From Tannerella serpentiformis (GTDB taxonomy: Bacteria; Bacteroidota; Bacteroidia; Bacteroidales; Tannerellaceae), in NCBI RefSeq assembly GCF_003033925.1, contig NZ_CP028365.1, forward strand, positions 2,046,001-2,110,000: a stretch of DNA of 64,000 nt, given 5' to 3'. The number at the start of each line of letters is the position of its first letter. The first letter of the stretch is position 1. The notes below the pieces were generated by a model, which saw only the letters and a list, made by a program, of their open reading frames with translations, made no database searches and was not told the origin of the DNA. Shown here piece after piece: positions 51,275-59,266 of the stretch. A program made the position numbers and the translations under genes.

Positions 51275-51381
51275 TTACGATTCGTAACCGCTTTCTTGAT
51301 TTGCTCTTGAAAAACGGTCTTTTTACCCCGTTTAGAACGGTGAAAAGCCGTCGACTTTACTCTTCGGCTTACGAATCGTAA
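51275..51381. promoter_or_regulatory. Two inverted 13-bp palindromes upstream of glnA
   Basis: TTACGATTCGTAA (51275-51287) and TTACGAATCGTAA (51369-51381), 94 bases apart and embedded in a longer inverted repeat. Each is itself a palindrome. They lie 55-160 bases upstream of the glnA -33 box and may bind a regulator. The tRNA-Pro terminator lies 110 bases further on. No gene is seen in 51221-51487. Confidence 0.45.
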
Positions 51382-51487
51382 TCGACCTAAATTGACACGG
51401 AAGGAATGGAGGTGAGGAGGCGGATATACAGCCCGTGACCAGTCTTGTCGACTGTCCTTTTATCCGGCTGAGGAGTGGGTGTACAAG

Positions 51488-51530
51488 AAAGCCTCTCAAA
51501 CACGCCGCGAAACGTATTTAAGAGGCTTCC
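51488..51530 (-). terminator. Terminator of tRNA-Pro
   Basis: AAGCCTCT pairs with AGAGGCTT around 51489-51528, immediately after the tRNA in its direction of reading. Confidence 0.55.
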
Positions 51531-51538
51531 TCTTGTTG

Positions 51539-51613
51539 TCGGGGTAGCGGGATTCGAACCCACGACCCCCTGCTCCCAAAGCAGGTGCGCTAACCGGACT
51601 GCGCTACACCCCG
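51539..51613 (-). tRNA. tRNA-Pro (anticodon TGG)
   Basis: 75 nt. Acceptor CGGGGTG pairs with TACCCCG (one G-T), D-arm GTAGCGCAGTCCGGTTAGCG, anticodon stem CTGCT-TTGGGAG-CAGG with TGG anticodon, T-arm GTGGGTTCGAATCCCGC, discriminator A. The CCA end is not encoded. A complete promoter (51644-51674) precedes it and a hairpin follows it. Confidence 0.95.
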
Positions 51614-51643
51614 TTCAATGGTTCTTTTTCGCCATTGCGGCGG

Positions 51644-51674
51644 CAAAAGTAAAAATGCAGACCTTACTACCAAA
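51644..51674 (-). promoter_or_regulatory. tRNA-Pro promoter
   Basis: On the minus strand TTTG (51671-51674), 19 bases, then TACTTTTG (51644-51651). Both boxes match the Bacteroidetes housekeeping consensus. Confidence 0.7.
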
Positions 51675-51718
51675 CGTGAGCCCAACGAAAGGTGTATCTC
51701 CTGACGTCGGGCTCACGG
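51675..51718. repeat. Inverted repeat resembling the element ends; possible terminator
   Basis: CGTGAGCCCAACG (51675-51687) and CGTCGGGCTCACGG (51705-51718) form a 12-13 bp stem with one mismatch, around 17 bases. It may terminate the DUF3857 gene (stop at 51734). The left arm CGTGAGCCCAACGAAAG also resembles the J element end CGTGAGTTCGACGAAAG, so it might be a remnant without an array. Confidence 0.5.
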
Positions 51719-51733
51719 TGCATGCCACCGCTC

Positions 51734-53374
51734 CTACTTGTCCTTTAGGATCAGTGTGCGGTAGGCGTCGTCCTGCCAAAGGAGGATCAGCGCACGGAGG
51801 TCGGCGTAGGCTTCGGGTGAGATGACGGGGTGCGTCAGCTCGATCTCGCGGTGTACAGTGACCTTGTTGCCGTCGCGCTGCAGGCTGAGGCAGATCTTGC
51901 CGGCGGCACCGCTCCATTCCTTGCGGAAGGGGAGTGTCTTTAGCTCGCGACCGCCGAGATCGATCGTGTAATCGCACGTCTCGGTGAGGGCGTAGGGCAA
52001 CTCGTAGGGCTGCGTGCGGGTGCTGCCGAGCGTCAGGCGCCAGGCGTCGAGGCCTTGGTGGCGTGGGACGGGGAGGGCGTAGACGGTGTAGCCGGCTGAG
52101 GATTGCAGCGGTGTCTTGCCGGTGAAGTCGGGCTTGGCTGCGGGATCCTCGCTGTCGGTGACGGTGCCCTCGACGGTCGCTTCGTCTTTGCCGAGGGTGA
52201 TCTGTGCGCTGCATGCGAGGCGGGCGGCGCGCTTGACGATCTGTACCATGTTGACGCCGTCGTCGCCCGTCAGCCAGAATTGATCGCGGGTAGCACGTAG
52301 GGCGGGATCGGGGGCGTCCATGCTAACGGGCGAGAGGAAGCGGCCGCCGGTGCGTACGCGGATGTCGGTCAGGGCGCCGACGGCGATGGGCATGGCGTGG
52401 ATGGGGAAGGCGGCGAGGATCTGGGCGTCGAGGTTGGCGGCGAGCAACATGGAGGCCATCAGGGCGGCCTTCTCGGCGGGTGTGCCGTAGGCCGAGGAGA
52501 GTACGACGGAGGGCTCGCGGATGTCGGCCGAGAGGAGCACGGGCAGGTTGATCGTGGAGATGTTGTTCACCACGAAGCGCTGGATGGCATTGGCGCGATC
52601 GACGGGCGACGTGATGCCTTGCAGCAGCTTATCGACGAGCTGGGCACAGTCCGCGGGGCGCACCTTCATGGCCGAGAGCCACGCGATGCCGTTCTCTCCG
52701 CCGGCGTTGGAGGCGAAGAGCATCGGCACGGCCTCGGAGGCACGGTGCGATTCGAGGGGGATGGCCGGCAGGTTGCGGAACTGCCACGTGTAGGTGGTCA
52801 TGTCGTTTTCGGTGTGCGTAGTCGGCTCTTTGGAGTCGACGCCGGAGATGCCGCAGGTCAGTTTCTCGTCGGCAGGCATGGTGATCGATACCTCACACTC
52901 CGTCACGGGCGCATGCTCTTCGAGTGTCTCGGCGACGTCGAGGAAGGGATAGTAACCCACGCCGGTGGTGAGGGTGTAATCCAGATAGATCGTGGCGCCG
53001 ATCTCGAGTCCGGTGTGGGTGATGACCATCTCGGTGAGGTGGTTGTAGGCCGGGGCGTCGACGGCAAAGGCGGGCAGGACTTCGTTGAAGGCGTTGTCTG
53101 GCGCCTTGACGATGGTGCCGTCGGCCTGACGGGTATAGCACTCGTTGATTCGGAGCGTTTGGAACTCCTTGTTGTAGATGATGAACGTTTCGCCGTAGAG
53201 CTGATTGAAAGCCATGTGGGTGTTCAGCTTCACCTCCTTGCGGTAGTGATAGGTCATGCTGCCGTCGGAGTTCCAGGTGTACTGCTTGATGAGCTTATTA
53301 AAGACGGCCTCGGGCTGTGCCTGGAGGGCGAAGGCGGCCAGGAGGCCGAGCAGGATTGCGGTGTATTTCTTCAT
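51734..53374 (-). CDS. DUF3857-type secreted protein
   Basis: About 546 residues. The signal peptide is MKKYTAILLGLLAAFALQAQ. The DUF3857 domain covers roughly 45-210 (YHYRKEVKLNTHMAFNQLYGETFIIYN, EMVITHTGLEIGATIYLDYTLTT). A degenerate transglutaminase-like region follows (IQRFVVNNISTINLPVLLSAD, YGTPAEKAALMASMLLAANLDAQILAAFP), in which the catalytic Cys is replaced (TPAEKAAL in place of GVCKDKAAL). It is therefore probably non-enzymatic. It lies 33 bases after the related gene upstream, suggesting a co-transcribed enzyme/pseudo-enzyme pair in the envelope. The start may be MDIDMKK, four residues earlier. Confidence 0.8.
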   Translation of the reverse strand: MKKYTAILLGLLAAFALQAQPEAVFNKLIKQYTWNSDGSMTYHYRKEVKLNTHMAFNQLYGETFIIYNKEFQTLRINECYTRQADGTIVKAPDNAFNEVLPAFAVDAPAYNHLTEMVITHTGLEIGATIYLDYTLTTGVGYYPFLDVAETLEEHAPVTECEVSITMPADEKLTCGISGVDSKEPTTHTENDMTTYTWQFRNLPAIPLESHRASEAVPMLFASNAGGENGIAWLSAMKVRPADCAQLVDKLLQGITSPVDRANAIQRFVVNNISTINLPVLLSADIREPSVVLSSAYGTPAEKAALMASMLLAANLDAQILAAFPIHAMPIAVGALTDIRVRTGGRFLSPVSMDAPDPALRATRDQFWLTGDDGVNMVQIVKRAARLACSAQITLGKDEATVEGTVTDSEDPAAKPDFTGKTPLQSSAGYTVYALPVPRHQGLDAWRLTLGSTRTQPYELPYALTETCDYTIDLGGRELKTLPFRKEWSGAAGKICLSLQRDGNKVTVHREIELTHPVISPEAYADLRALILLWQDDAYRTLILKDK

Positions 53375-53407
53375 GTCGATATCCATTTATTTGTTCCAGT
53401 GAGATGC

Positions 53408-55369
53408 TTATTTCTTCTCCAGTACGAGCCATTCGTCGGCCAGGTCTTTATGGGCCTTGACGGCCTTGCGGAAGCCGGGCCAGTCGGCGGCGTCATAGAC
53501 GCGCTTGCGGAGGGTGAGCTCGTGGCGGATGTTGAGCTTGTTGCCACGCTGAGAGAGCGATCCGATGAAGTCGGCTGCGTCGCTCTTCAGACGCTCGTCG
53601 ACGGGCGACTGGCGCAGGGTGTAGCCCGCGGGCACGGTCATCGTTTCCTTCAGCTCGACGAGGCGTGAGCAGGCGTCCTTGAAGCCATAGCGGCGCGTCG
53701 GGCGATCGGTGTCGATGTTCATATAAGTACGGACGGAGGGGTAGAGGCGGGCGCAGATGGGGCGGATGAGCAGGACGCCGTCACCCGTGAGGGCATAGTC
53801 CGGGATCTCGAACTTCATGGTGATGCGGATCGGGCCGGCCTGATAGTCGCGCGGATCGCGGCCATAGTCGACGCTCAGCATGCGGGCGCCAGGCGAGACG
53901 CGCAGCAGCTCGCTCTCCATGGCGTTGCGCCAGTTGGCCATGAGGCCGCGGATGAGTGGCCACCGCAGACGGGCGTCGGACTGCCCTTCGGCCGTAACGG
54001 TAAACTCGCCGCGGAGCGTACCCTTGGCGTCGAGCGCAGTGTTAGCCGTGAGGCGGAAATAGTGATCCTCGGGCGGCGAGAGGGGCGTCTGGAGCAGTTC
54101 GGAGCCTTCGGGCAGGCCGGGCAGGTAGTGCTGCTGCTGTTCGGCGCTGGACCAGAGCTCGCGCTGGAAGGGCACCCACGTCGGGTCGAGCGGCATGTAT
54201 TGGCCGTTGGAGAGCTTGACGACCGTCACGCAGTGGTTGAAGTGGTCGGCGGGGATGGACTCGATGCGTGAGCCGGCCATCGTCATCGCCGGATAGGCCT
54301 CGAAGCCGGCCATACGGAGCATGGAGATGAGCAGCGCGGCTTTGTCTTTGCAGACGCCGCAGCGGTCGGTGAAGTTCATCTTCGTGGCGTGGAGCGTGTA
54401 GCCCTCGCCTTTGCCCATGGAGATGCCGGAGTAGCGCATGTTGTCGGCCACCCAGTGGGTGAGCACGGCGATCTTCTCCATCTCGGTCCGCTTGCCGCGC
54501 AGCAGCTCGTCGACCTTCTTCTTCGTCTCCGGGTCGGCCCCGAAGCTGTTGTAGTCCTCGTTCACCTTGTGGAACCAGAGCGACTTCTCTTTCCACTCCG
54601 GGGTGGACGACATCATCAGCTTGGGCGCCACGTCGTAGAGGTCCACCATGTTCGGCTCCTTCGGGAAGGGCTTGACGTCGGCCACGGCGAACGTCATCAG
54701 GCGGCGCTTGCCCTGCAGGCGCATGGACGACTGGCACTGGCCTTGATAGAACTCATACTGCACCTCCTTGTCGGCGGGCATGTCGACGGTGTAGACCTTG
54801 CGCACGGTCGGGGTCGTGACCCAGAAGGGGACAATGTCGTAGAACTGTCCGCGCATCGGGGGCACGAAGCGCTCCTCGTCGTCCGCGCCGGCCGAGAGCA
54901 GGGCGTAGGTGAAGCCCTTCTTGTCGATCTCATAGTCGACGATGTCGCCCGAGTCGAGGGCGCCGATCTCGAGCATGATCTGCCGCGCGCCCCAATAGAT
55001 CATGCGGGCGGGGGCGGCGTAGTCGACGGCCTTCGTGACGTCCACTTCGCGCTTCGTGCCGTCGGCCTTGTAGACGGTGGCGCGGGAGAAGCGGGCGAAG
55101 GCGGTGAGGGGGTCGTAGTCGTACTTGACGACGCGGTAACGGAGCGCCGCGGGCGTGGTCCGCACCTCCACCACCTGGCGGATGGTGAAGCTGCCGGAGC
55201 CGTTGTCGGCCACCACCACGCCGGTGCTGTCCAGGAGCACCAGGGCTTCTTCTTTGACGAGGTCGGCCGCGCCGTCAGCGTGTTGCTTGAGGGGCAGCCA
55301 ACTCTGCGCTGCGATCGGCGCTGCGAGCGCCATCGTCAGCATTGTGCTGAGTAGTTTGTTGTTCTTCAT
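53408..55369 (-). CDS. DUF3857/transglutaminase-like secreted protein
   Basis: About 653 residues. The signal peptide is MKNNKLLSTMLTMALAAPIAAQ. The DUF3857 domain covers about 40-230, then a transglutaminase-like core: DRCGVCKDKAALLISMLRMAG (Cys 340), HFNHCVTVVKLSNGQYMPLDPTWV (His and Asp). The triad looks complete. Members of this group are periplasmic and may process or bind peptides; substrates are unknown. The C-terminal 200 residues form a beta-rich domain. Start 55369 is chosen by its signal peptide; the open frame extends into the K array flank without conservation. Confidence 0.85.
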   Translation of the reverse strand: MKNNKLLSTMLTMALAAPIAAQSWLPLKQHADGAADLVKEEALVLLDSTGVVVADNGSGSFTIRQVVEVRTTPAALRYRVVKYDYDPLTAFARFSRATVYKADGTKREVDVTKAVDYAAPARMIYWGARQIMLEIGALDSGDIVDYEIDKKGFTYALLSAGADDEERFVPPMRGQFYDIVPFWVTTPTVRKVYTVDMPADKEVQYEFYQGQCQSSMRLQGKRRLMTFAVADVKPFPKEPNMVDLYDVAPKLMMSSTPEWKEKSLWFHKVNEDYNSFGADPETKKKVDELLRGKRTEMEKIAVLTHWVADNMRYSGISMGKGEGYTLHATKMNFTDRCGVCKDKAALLISMLRMAGFEAYPAMTMAGSRIESIPADHFNHCVTVVKLSNGQYMPLDPTWVPFQRELWSSAEQQQHYLPGLPEGSELLQTPLSPPEDHYFRLTANTALDAKGTLRGEFTVTAEGQSDARLRWPLIRGLMANWRNAMESELLRVSPGARMLSVDYGRDPRDYQAGPIRITMKFEIPDYALTGDGVLLIRPICARLYPSVRTYMNIDTDRPTRRYGFKDACSRLVELKETMTVPAGYTLRQSPVDERLKSDAADFIGSLSQRGNKLNIRHELTLRKRVYDAADWPGFRKAVKAHKDLADEWLVLEKK

Positions 55370-55592
55370 ATACGTTGAATATCTGAGTATGCGGCAAATG
55401 TAAGACGGCATCAGGGATGGGCGTCTTCGGACGGCCCCTGCGGGGGGCGTCTTCGGACGCCGGCGAAATTTGCCGGGGGCATCAGGGATGCCTGCCAAGT
55501 TTACCGGGTACCCGGGTAGGGGCGAATTGCATTCGCCCTCCAGACGGGCCCAGACAGGGCCGAATGATCATGCGGCGGGGGATGGGGGCGCA

Positions 55593-55905
55593 CACTGCGA
55601 CGACGCTGTGCAGGGGTTGCATGGTCGTTTCACTCACTGCGGCGAGACTGTGCAAGGGTTGCATGGCTGTTTCGCACACTGCGACGAGACTGTGCAAGTG
55701 TTGCATGGTCGTTTCACACACTGCGACGAGACTGTGCAAGTGTTGCATGGCCGTTTCACACACTGCGACGAGACTGTGCAAGTGTTGCATGGCCGTTTCA
55801 CACACTGCGACGACGCTGTGCAGGTGTTGCACGATCATCTCACACACTGCGACGGACCACGCAAGGCCTGCACGGCCGTTTCACACACTGTGAAAGGGTC
55901 GCGCA
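55593..55905. repeat. Array K: 42-bp tandem repeat, about 8 units
   Basis: CACTGCGACG-type landmarks at 55593, 55635, 55677, 55719, 55761, 55803, 55845 and 55886 (42 bp apart, the last 41). Palindrome TGCAA-GTG-TTGCA in the linker ACTGTGCAAGTGTTGCATGG. It lies between two divergent genes, with a GC-rich stretch (55400-55560) on the left that holds GGCGTCTTCGGACGCC-like hairpins. Confidence 0.94.
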
Positions 55906-55990
55906 AGGCTTACACGATCTTTTTTTACACCTTGCGCCCGCGTTTCCCAGCGCATTCTAACTATATCAACCCTCTAAAAACGTATTACTT

Positions 55991-56950
55991 ATGGCATCAG
56001 AAGAGAAACAATTACCGAAAACCGTCAAGATCAATGGCAGCTATTGCCGGAATTACAACGCGATCCACCACGCACAGTTCCATCGCAACCAGCTCGATCT
56101 GGTCAAAGGCGTCGACAAAACGAAACTGAAGATCCCCGAAGTGGCCATGCAGAAGTGGGAAGGCGAGGTAAACGAAGAAGTTGACCTCAACGAGAAGGCA
56201 GCAAGGTCGGTGCACACCAAAGCGCTGCTGGAGAAAGACGAAGAACGCGATAAGCTGCTGACACACCTCTTCGGCATCATCCGTTTCAATCACTATTCGC
56301 CCGTGCAGGCTACAGCCCAAGCGGCCGAAAAGCTGGATTCCATCTTTGGAAAGTATATCGCCGAAAACATTCAGCGCGAAGGCTTCGAAGACGAAAGCGG
56401 ACACATCGTGGGTCTCTTGAACGACGCCGCCCCCTACACCGCCGAAATAGCCACCCTGGGGCTCACCGACACCATCACGCAGCTCAAAACGGTCAACGAC
56501 GCCTACGAGGCGCTACGCAAAGAGCGTCGCTCCGAGACCGTCACGACCAAGACCGAAGCACTCAAAGTGCTACGCCCCAAGACGGATGCCTCATACGAGT
56601 ACATCTGTAGCTACATCGAGGCCGCCTACATCACAGCCACCAGCGACGATGTAAAAACCCTCATCGAGCGCCTTGTCTCAGATATGAATCAGGTGATCAT
56701 CGACTTCAAAGGCTCCCACAAATCCAGCCTCGCCCAGAAAAAGGCCGCTAAGGATCCCAAGGAACCCAAGACTCCGAAAGATCCTAAGCAACCTAAGGAG
56801 CCCAAAACTCCGGAGAAGCCCAAGGAGCCGAAGCAGCCGGAGAAGCCCGGTGGTGGTTCGGGTGAGCAGCCGAAGAAGCCGGACGAGAAGCCGAAGGATC
56901 CGAAGAAGCCCGACGACGGCAACCCCGACATCACGTTGCCGGAGGAATGA
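55991..56950 (+). CDS. DUF6261-like protein with Lys/Pro repeat tail
   Basis: 319 residues, no signal peptide. The first 245 or so are helical (SYCRNYNAIHHAQFHRNQLDLV, YSPVQATAQAAEKLDSIFGKYIAENIQREGFEDESGHI, LGLTDTITQLKTVNDAYEALRKERRSETV) and resemble the DUF6261 family common in Bacteroidales. The last 70 are PK-rich repeats (KEPKTPKDPKQPKEPKTPEK and onward) with a GGGSG break, ending DDGNPDITLPEE. The function of the family is not known to me. Array K lies directly upstream, so it provides the promoter region. Confidence 0.7.
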   Translation: MASEEKQLPKTVKINGSYCRNYNAIHHAQFHRNQLDLVKGVDKTKLKIPEVAMQKWEGEVNEEVDLNEKAARSVHTKALLEKDEERDKLLTHLFGIIRFNHYSPVQATAQAAEKLDSIFGKYIAENIQREGFEDESGHIVGLLNDAAPYTAEIATLGLTDTITQLKTVNDAYEALRKERRSETVTTKTEALKVLRPKTDASYEYICSYIEAAYITATSDDVKTLIERLVSDMNQVIIDFKGSHKSSLAQKKAAKDPKEPKTPKDPKQPKEPKTPEKPKEPKQPEKPGGGSGEQPKKPDEKPKDPKKPDDGNPDITLPEE

Positions 56951-57045
56951 ATGATTATGCCGGGTACCTCACGCTTGGGGGCCCGGCATTTTTGCGCATA
57001 CACGGCGGGAGGAGGCGCTATTCAAGCCAAACGTTTTCCCGCCAT

Positions 57046-57053
57046 TACATTTG
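57046..57053 (+). promoter_or_regulatory. -7 box of the DPP IV gene (TACATTTG)
   Basis: TACATTTG fits TAnnTTTG and lies 35 bases before the ATG at 57089. Confidence 0.5.
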
Positions 57054-57088
57054 CCACCCTAAATTTTTCACTGATCAAACGAGACACA

Positions 57089-59266
57089 ATGAAACACTCA
57101 AGAACAACCCTTCTACTGATGATGACCCTCACCGCAGCTCTGGCAGTGGCACAGAAGCCAACCCCCAACCTGAAGGATTACACCGACGGGAAGTATTCCC
57201 CCACCTCGAAAGGCTCCGACCTACGCTCCCTGCCCGACGGCGAACACTACACGGCCATGGACAAGCTCGGCACAGCCATCGTGCGCTACGAATACCGCAC
57301 CGGACGCGTCGTGGACACCCTCTTCAACACCCGTACCGCCCGCGAATGCGACTTCAAAAACTTCGAAGGCTACGAGATCAGCCCCAACGGACACCACATC
57401 ATCGTCTGGCGTGAGTCGGACGAGATCTATCGCCACTCGCAGCGCTTCAAAGCCTACGATTACGACGTTCGCCGTAAGCTCATCAAACCCCTCAACGAGT
57501 CGGGCCGGAAGATCATGCTCCCCACCTTCTCGCCCGACGGACGCATGTGCGCCTACGTGGTGGACAACAACATTTGGATCAAGAAATTCGACTACGACAC
57601 CGAGGTGCAAGTCACCCGCGATGGCGCCACGAATCGCATCATCAACGGCTCCACCGACTGGGTCTACGAAGAGGAGTTCGCCATGACCCGCATGATGACC
57701 TGGTCGGCCGATAGCCGCTTCCTGGCCTTCGTCCGCTTCGACGAGTCGGAGGTGCCCGAATACTCCATGCAGATCTATGGCGAGAAGACCTACTACCCGT
57801 CCTACCATAAGTATAAGTACCCCAACACCGGCGACCGCAACTCGACTGTCTCCGTGCACGCCTACAACATCGAGACGAAGGACACGAAGACCATCCCCGT
57901 GCCCCTCGACGCCGACGGCTACATCCCCCGCATCGAGTTCACCACCGTCCCCGACCAGCTGGCCGTGATGACCTTCAACCGCCATCAGAGCCTCTTCAGT
58001 ATGTACTTCGCCAACCCCGCCAGCGGCGTCTGCAAGCTGATCTTGAAAGACGAAAACACGCGCTACATCAACCCCGAATGGGTGCGCACCCTGCGTTTCA
58101 ATAAGAACGGCTTCCTCTACGTCAGCGAGCGCGACGGCTACGCACACATCTACCAGTACGCCCCCACCGGCGTAGAGCAGCGTCAAGTGACGCGCGGCAA
58201 CTGGGACGTCACACGCCTGATCGGCCTCGACGAAGCCACGAACACGGTCTACTTCGAAGCCGCCGACGAGAGTCCCCTCCGCCGCTCCGTCTGCCGCGTC
58301 GATGCCAAGGGCGTCAAGACAAACCTCTCCAAGCTCCCGGGTACGAACGCAGCCACCTTCAGTAAGAATTACGCCTACTACGTACTCCGTCACTCCTCCG
58401 TCACCACGCCCACCATCGCCACGCTGCACGAGACAAAGAGCGGCAAGGAGCTGCGCACCCTGCAAGACAACGCTGAGCTGCGCGAACGCCTCGCCAAGCT
58501 CTCCTACGGCCCGAAGGAGTTCTTCACCGTCCGCACAGCCGACGGCGTGGAGCTGAACGCCTGGATGGTGAAGCCGGCCGACTTCAACGCGAAGAAGAAA
58601 TACCCCGTGCTGATGACGCAATACAGCGGCCCCAACTCGCAGTCCGTGCTCGACCGCTTCGAGTTCGGTTGGGAGGAATGTCTCGCCGCACACGGCGTGA
58701 TCACCATCTGTGTGGACGGCCGTGGCACAGGCGCTCGGGGCGAAGAGTTCCGCAAGTGCACCTACCTGAAGATGGGCGACCTGGAGTCGAAAGATCAAGT
58801 GGCCGCCGCTAAGGCCCTGGCCAAGCAGTTCCCCTTCGTCGACGCCTCACGGATGGCCATCTGGGGCTGGAGCTTCGGCGGATACAACACGCTGATGAGC
58901 ATGAGCGTCGGCGAAGGCACCTTCAAGGTCGGCATCGCCGTGGCTCCCCCGACCGATTGGCACTATTACAACACCATCTACACCGAGCGCTACATGCGTA
59001 CGCCGAAAGAGAACGCCGAGGGCTACGCGCTCACCTCGCCCATCAAGCTGGCAGAAAAGCTCACCGGCAAGCTGCTCCTCATCCACGGCACAGCCGACGA
59101 CAATGTGCACTTCATGCAGACGATGGATTACGCCGAGACACTCGTTCAGCTCGGCAAGCAGTTCGACATGCAGGTCTACAAGGATCGCAACCACTTCATC
59201 ATGGGTGGCAATACCCGCCTTCACCTCTACACGCGGATGACGGACTTCATCCTCGAGAATCTCTGA
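57089..59266 (+). CDS. Dipeptidyl peptidase IV (S9B)
   Basis: 725 residues. The signal peptide is MKHSRTTLLLMMTLTAALAVAQ. The propeller domain carries DWVYEEEF (Glu 194-196), the EE motif that binds the free N-terminus in DPP IV. The catalytic domain has GWSFGGY (Ser 595), HGTADDNVHF (Asp 670/671) and KDRNHFIMGG (His 702). It releases X-Pro or X-Ala dipeptides from peptides in the periplasm. Start 57089 is set by the signal peptide and promoter. Its stop overlaps lipA by one base (TGATG), so lipA is coupled to it, an odd partnership. Confidence 0.93.
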   Translation: MKHSRTTLLLMMTLTAALAVAQKPTPNLKDYTDGKYSPTSKGSDLRSLPDGEHYTAMDKLGTAIVRYEYRTGRVVDTLFNTRTARECDFKNFEGYEISPNGHHIIVWRESDEIYRHSQRFKAYDYDVRRKLIKPLNESGRKIMLPTFSPDGRMCAYVVDNNIWIKKFDYDTEVQVTRDGATNRIINGSTDWVYEEEFAMTRMMTWSADSRFLAFVRFDESEVPEYSMQIYGEKTYYPSYHKYKYPNTGDRNSTVSVHAYNIETKDTKTIPVPLDADGYIPRIEFTTVPDQLAVMTFNRHQSLFSMYFANPASGVCKLILKDENTRYINPEWVRTLRFNKNGFLYVSERDGYAHIYQYAPTGVEQRQVTRGNWDVTRLIGLDEATNTVYFEAADESPLRRSVCRVDAKGVKTNLSKLPGTNAATFSKNYAYYVLRHSSVTTPTIATLHETKSGKELRTLQDNAELRERLAKLSYGPKEFFTVRTADGVELNAWMVKPADFNAKKKYPVLMTQYSGPNSQSVLDRFEFGWEECLAAHGVITICVDGRGTGARGEEFRKCTYLKMGDLESKDQVAAAKALAKQFPFVDASRMAIWGWSFGGYNTLMSMSVGEGTFKVGIAVAPPTDWHYYNTIYTERYMRTPKENAEGYALTSPIKLAEKLTGKLLLIHGTADDNVHFMQTMDYAETLVQLGKQFDMQVYKDRNHFIMGGNTRLHLYTRMTDFILENL

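Noticed and set aside
55417-55893. Open frame through array K encoding CKCCMVVSHTATRL repeats
   Set aside because: 42-bp units are a multiple of three, so any stop-free frame stays open. Other frames are open as well, and there is no upstream ribosome-binding site.
3839-55905. The tandem arrays as CRISPR loci
   Set aside because: All of the unit is repeated, with no unique spacers, and no cas genes are present. Unit sequence differs between loci.
57221-58798. A 525-codon open frame antisense to the DPP IV gene
   Set aside because: A low-complexity Val/Gly/Asp translation typical of an antisense shadow. The DPP IV reading is well supported.
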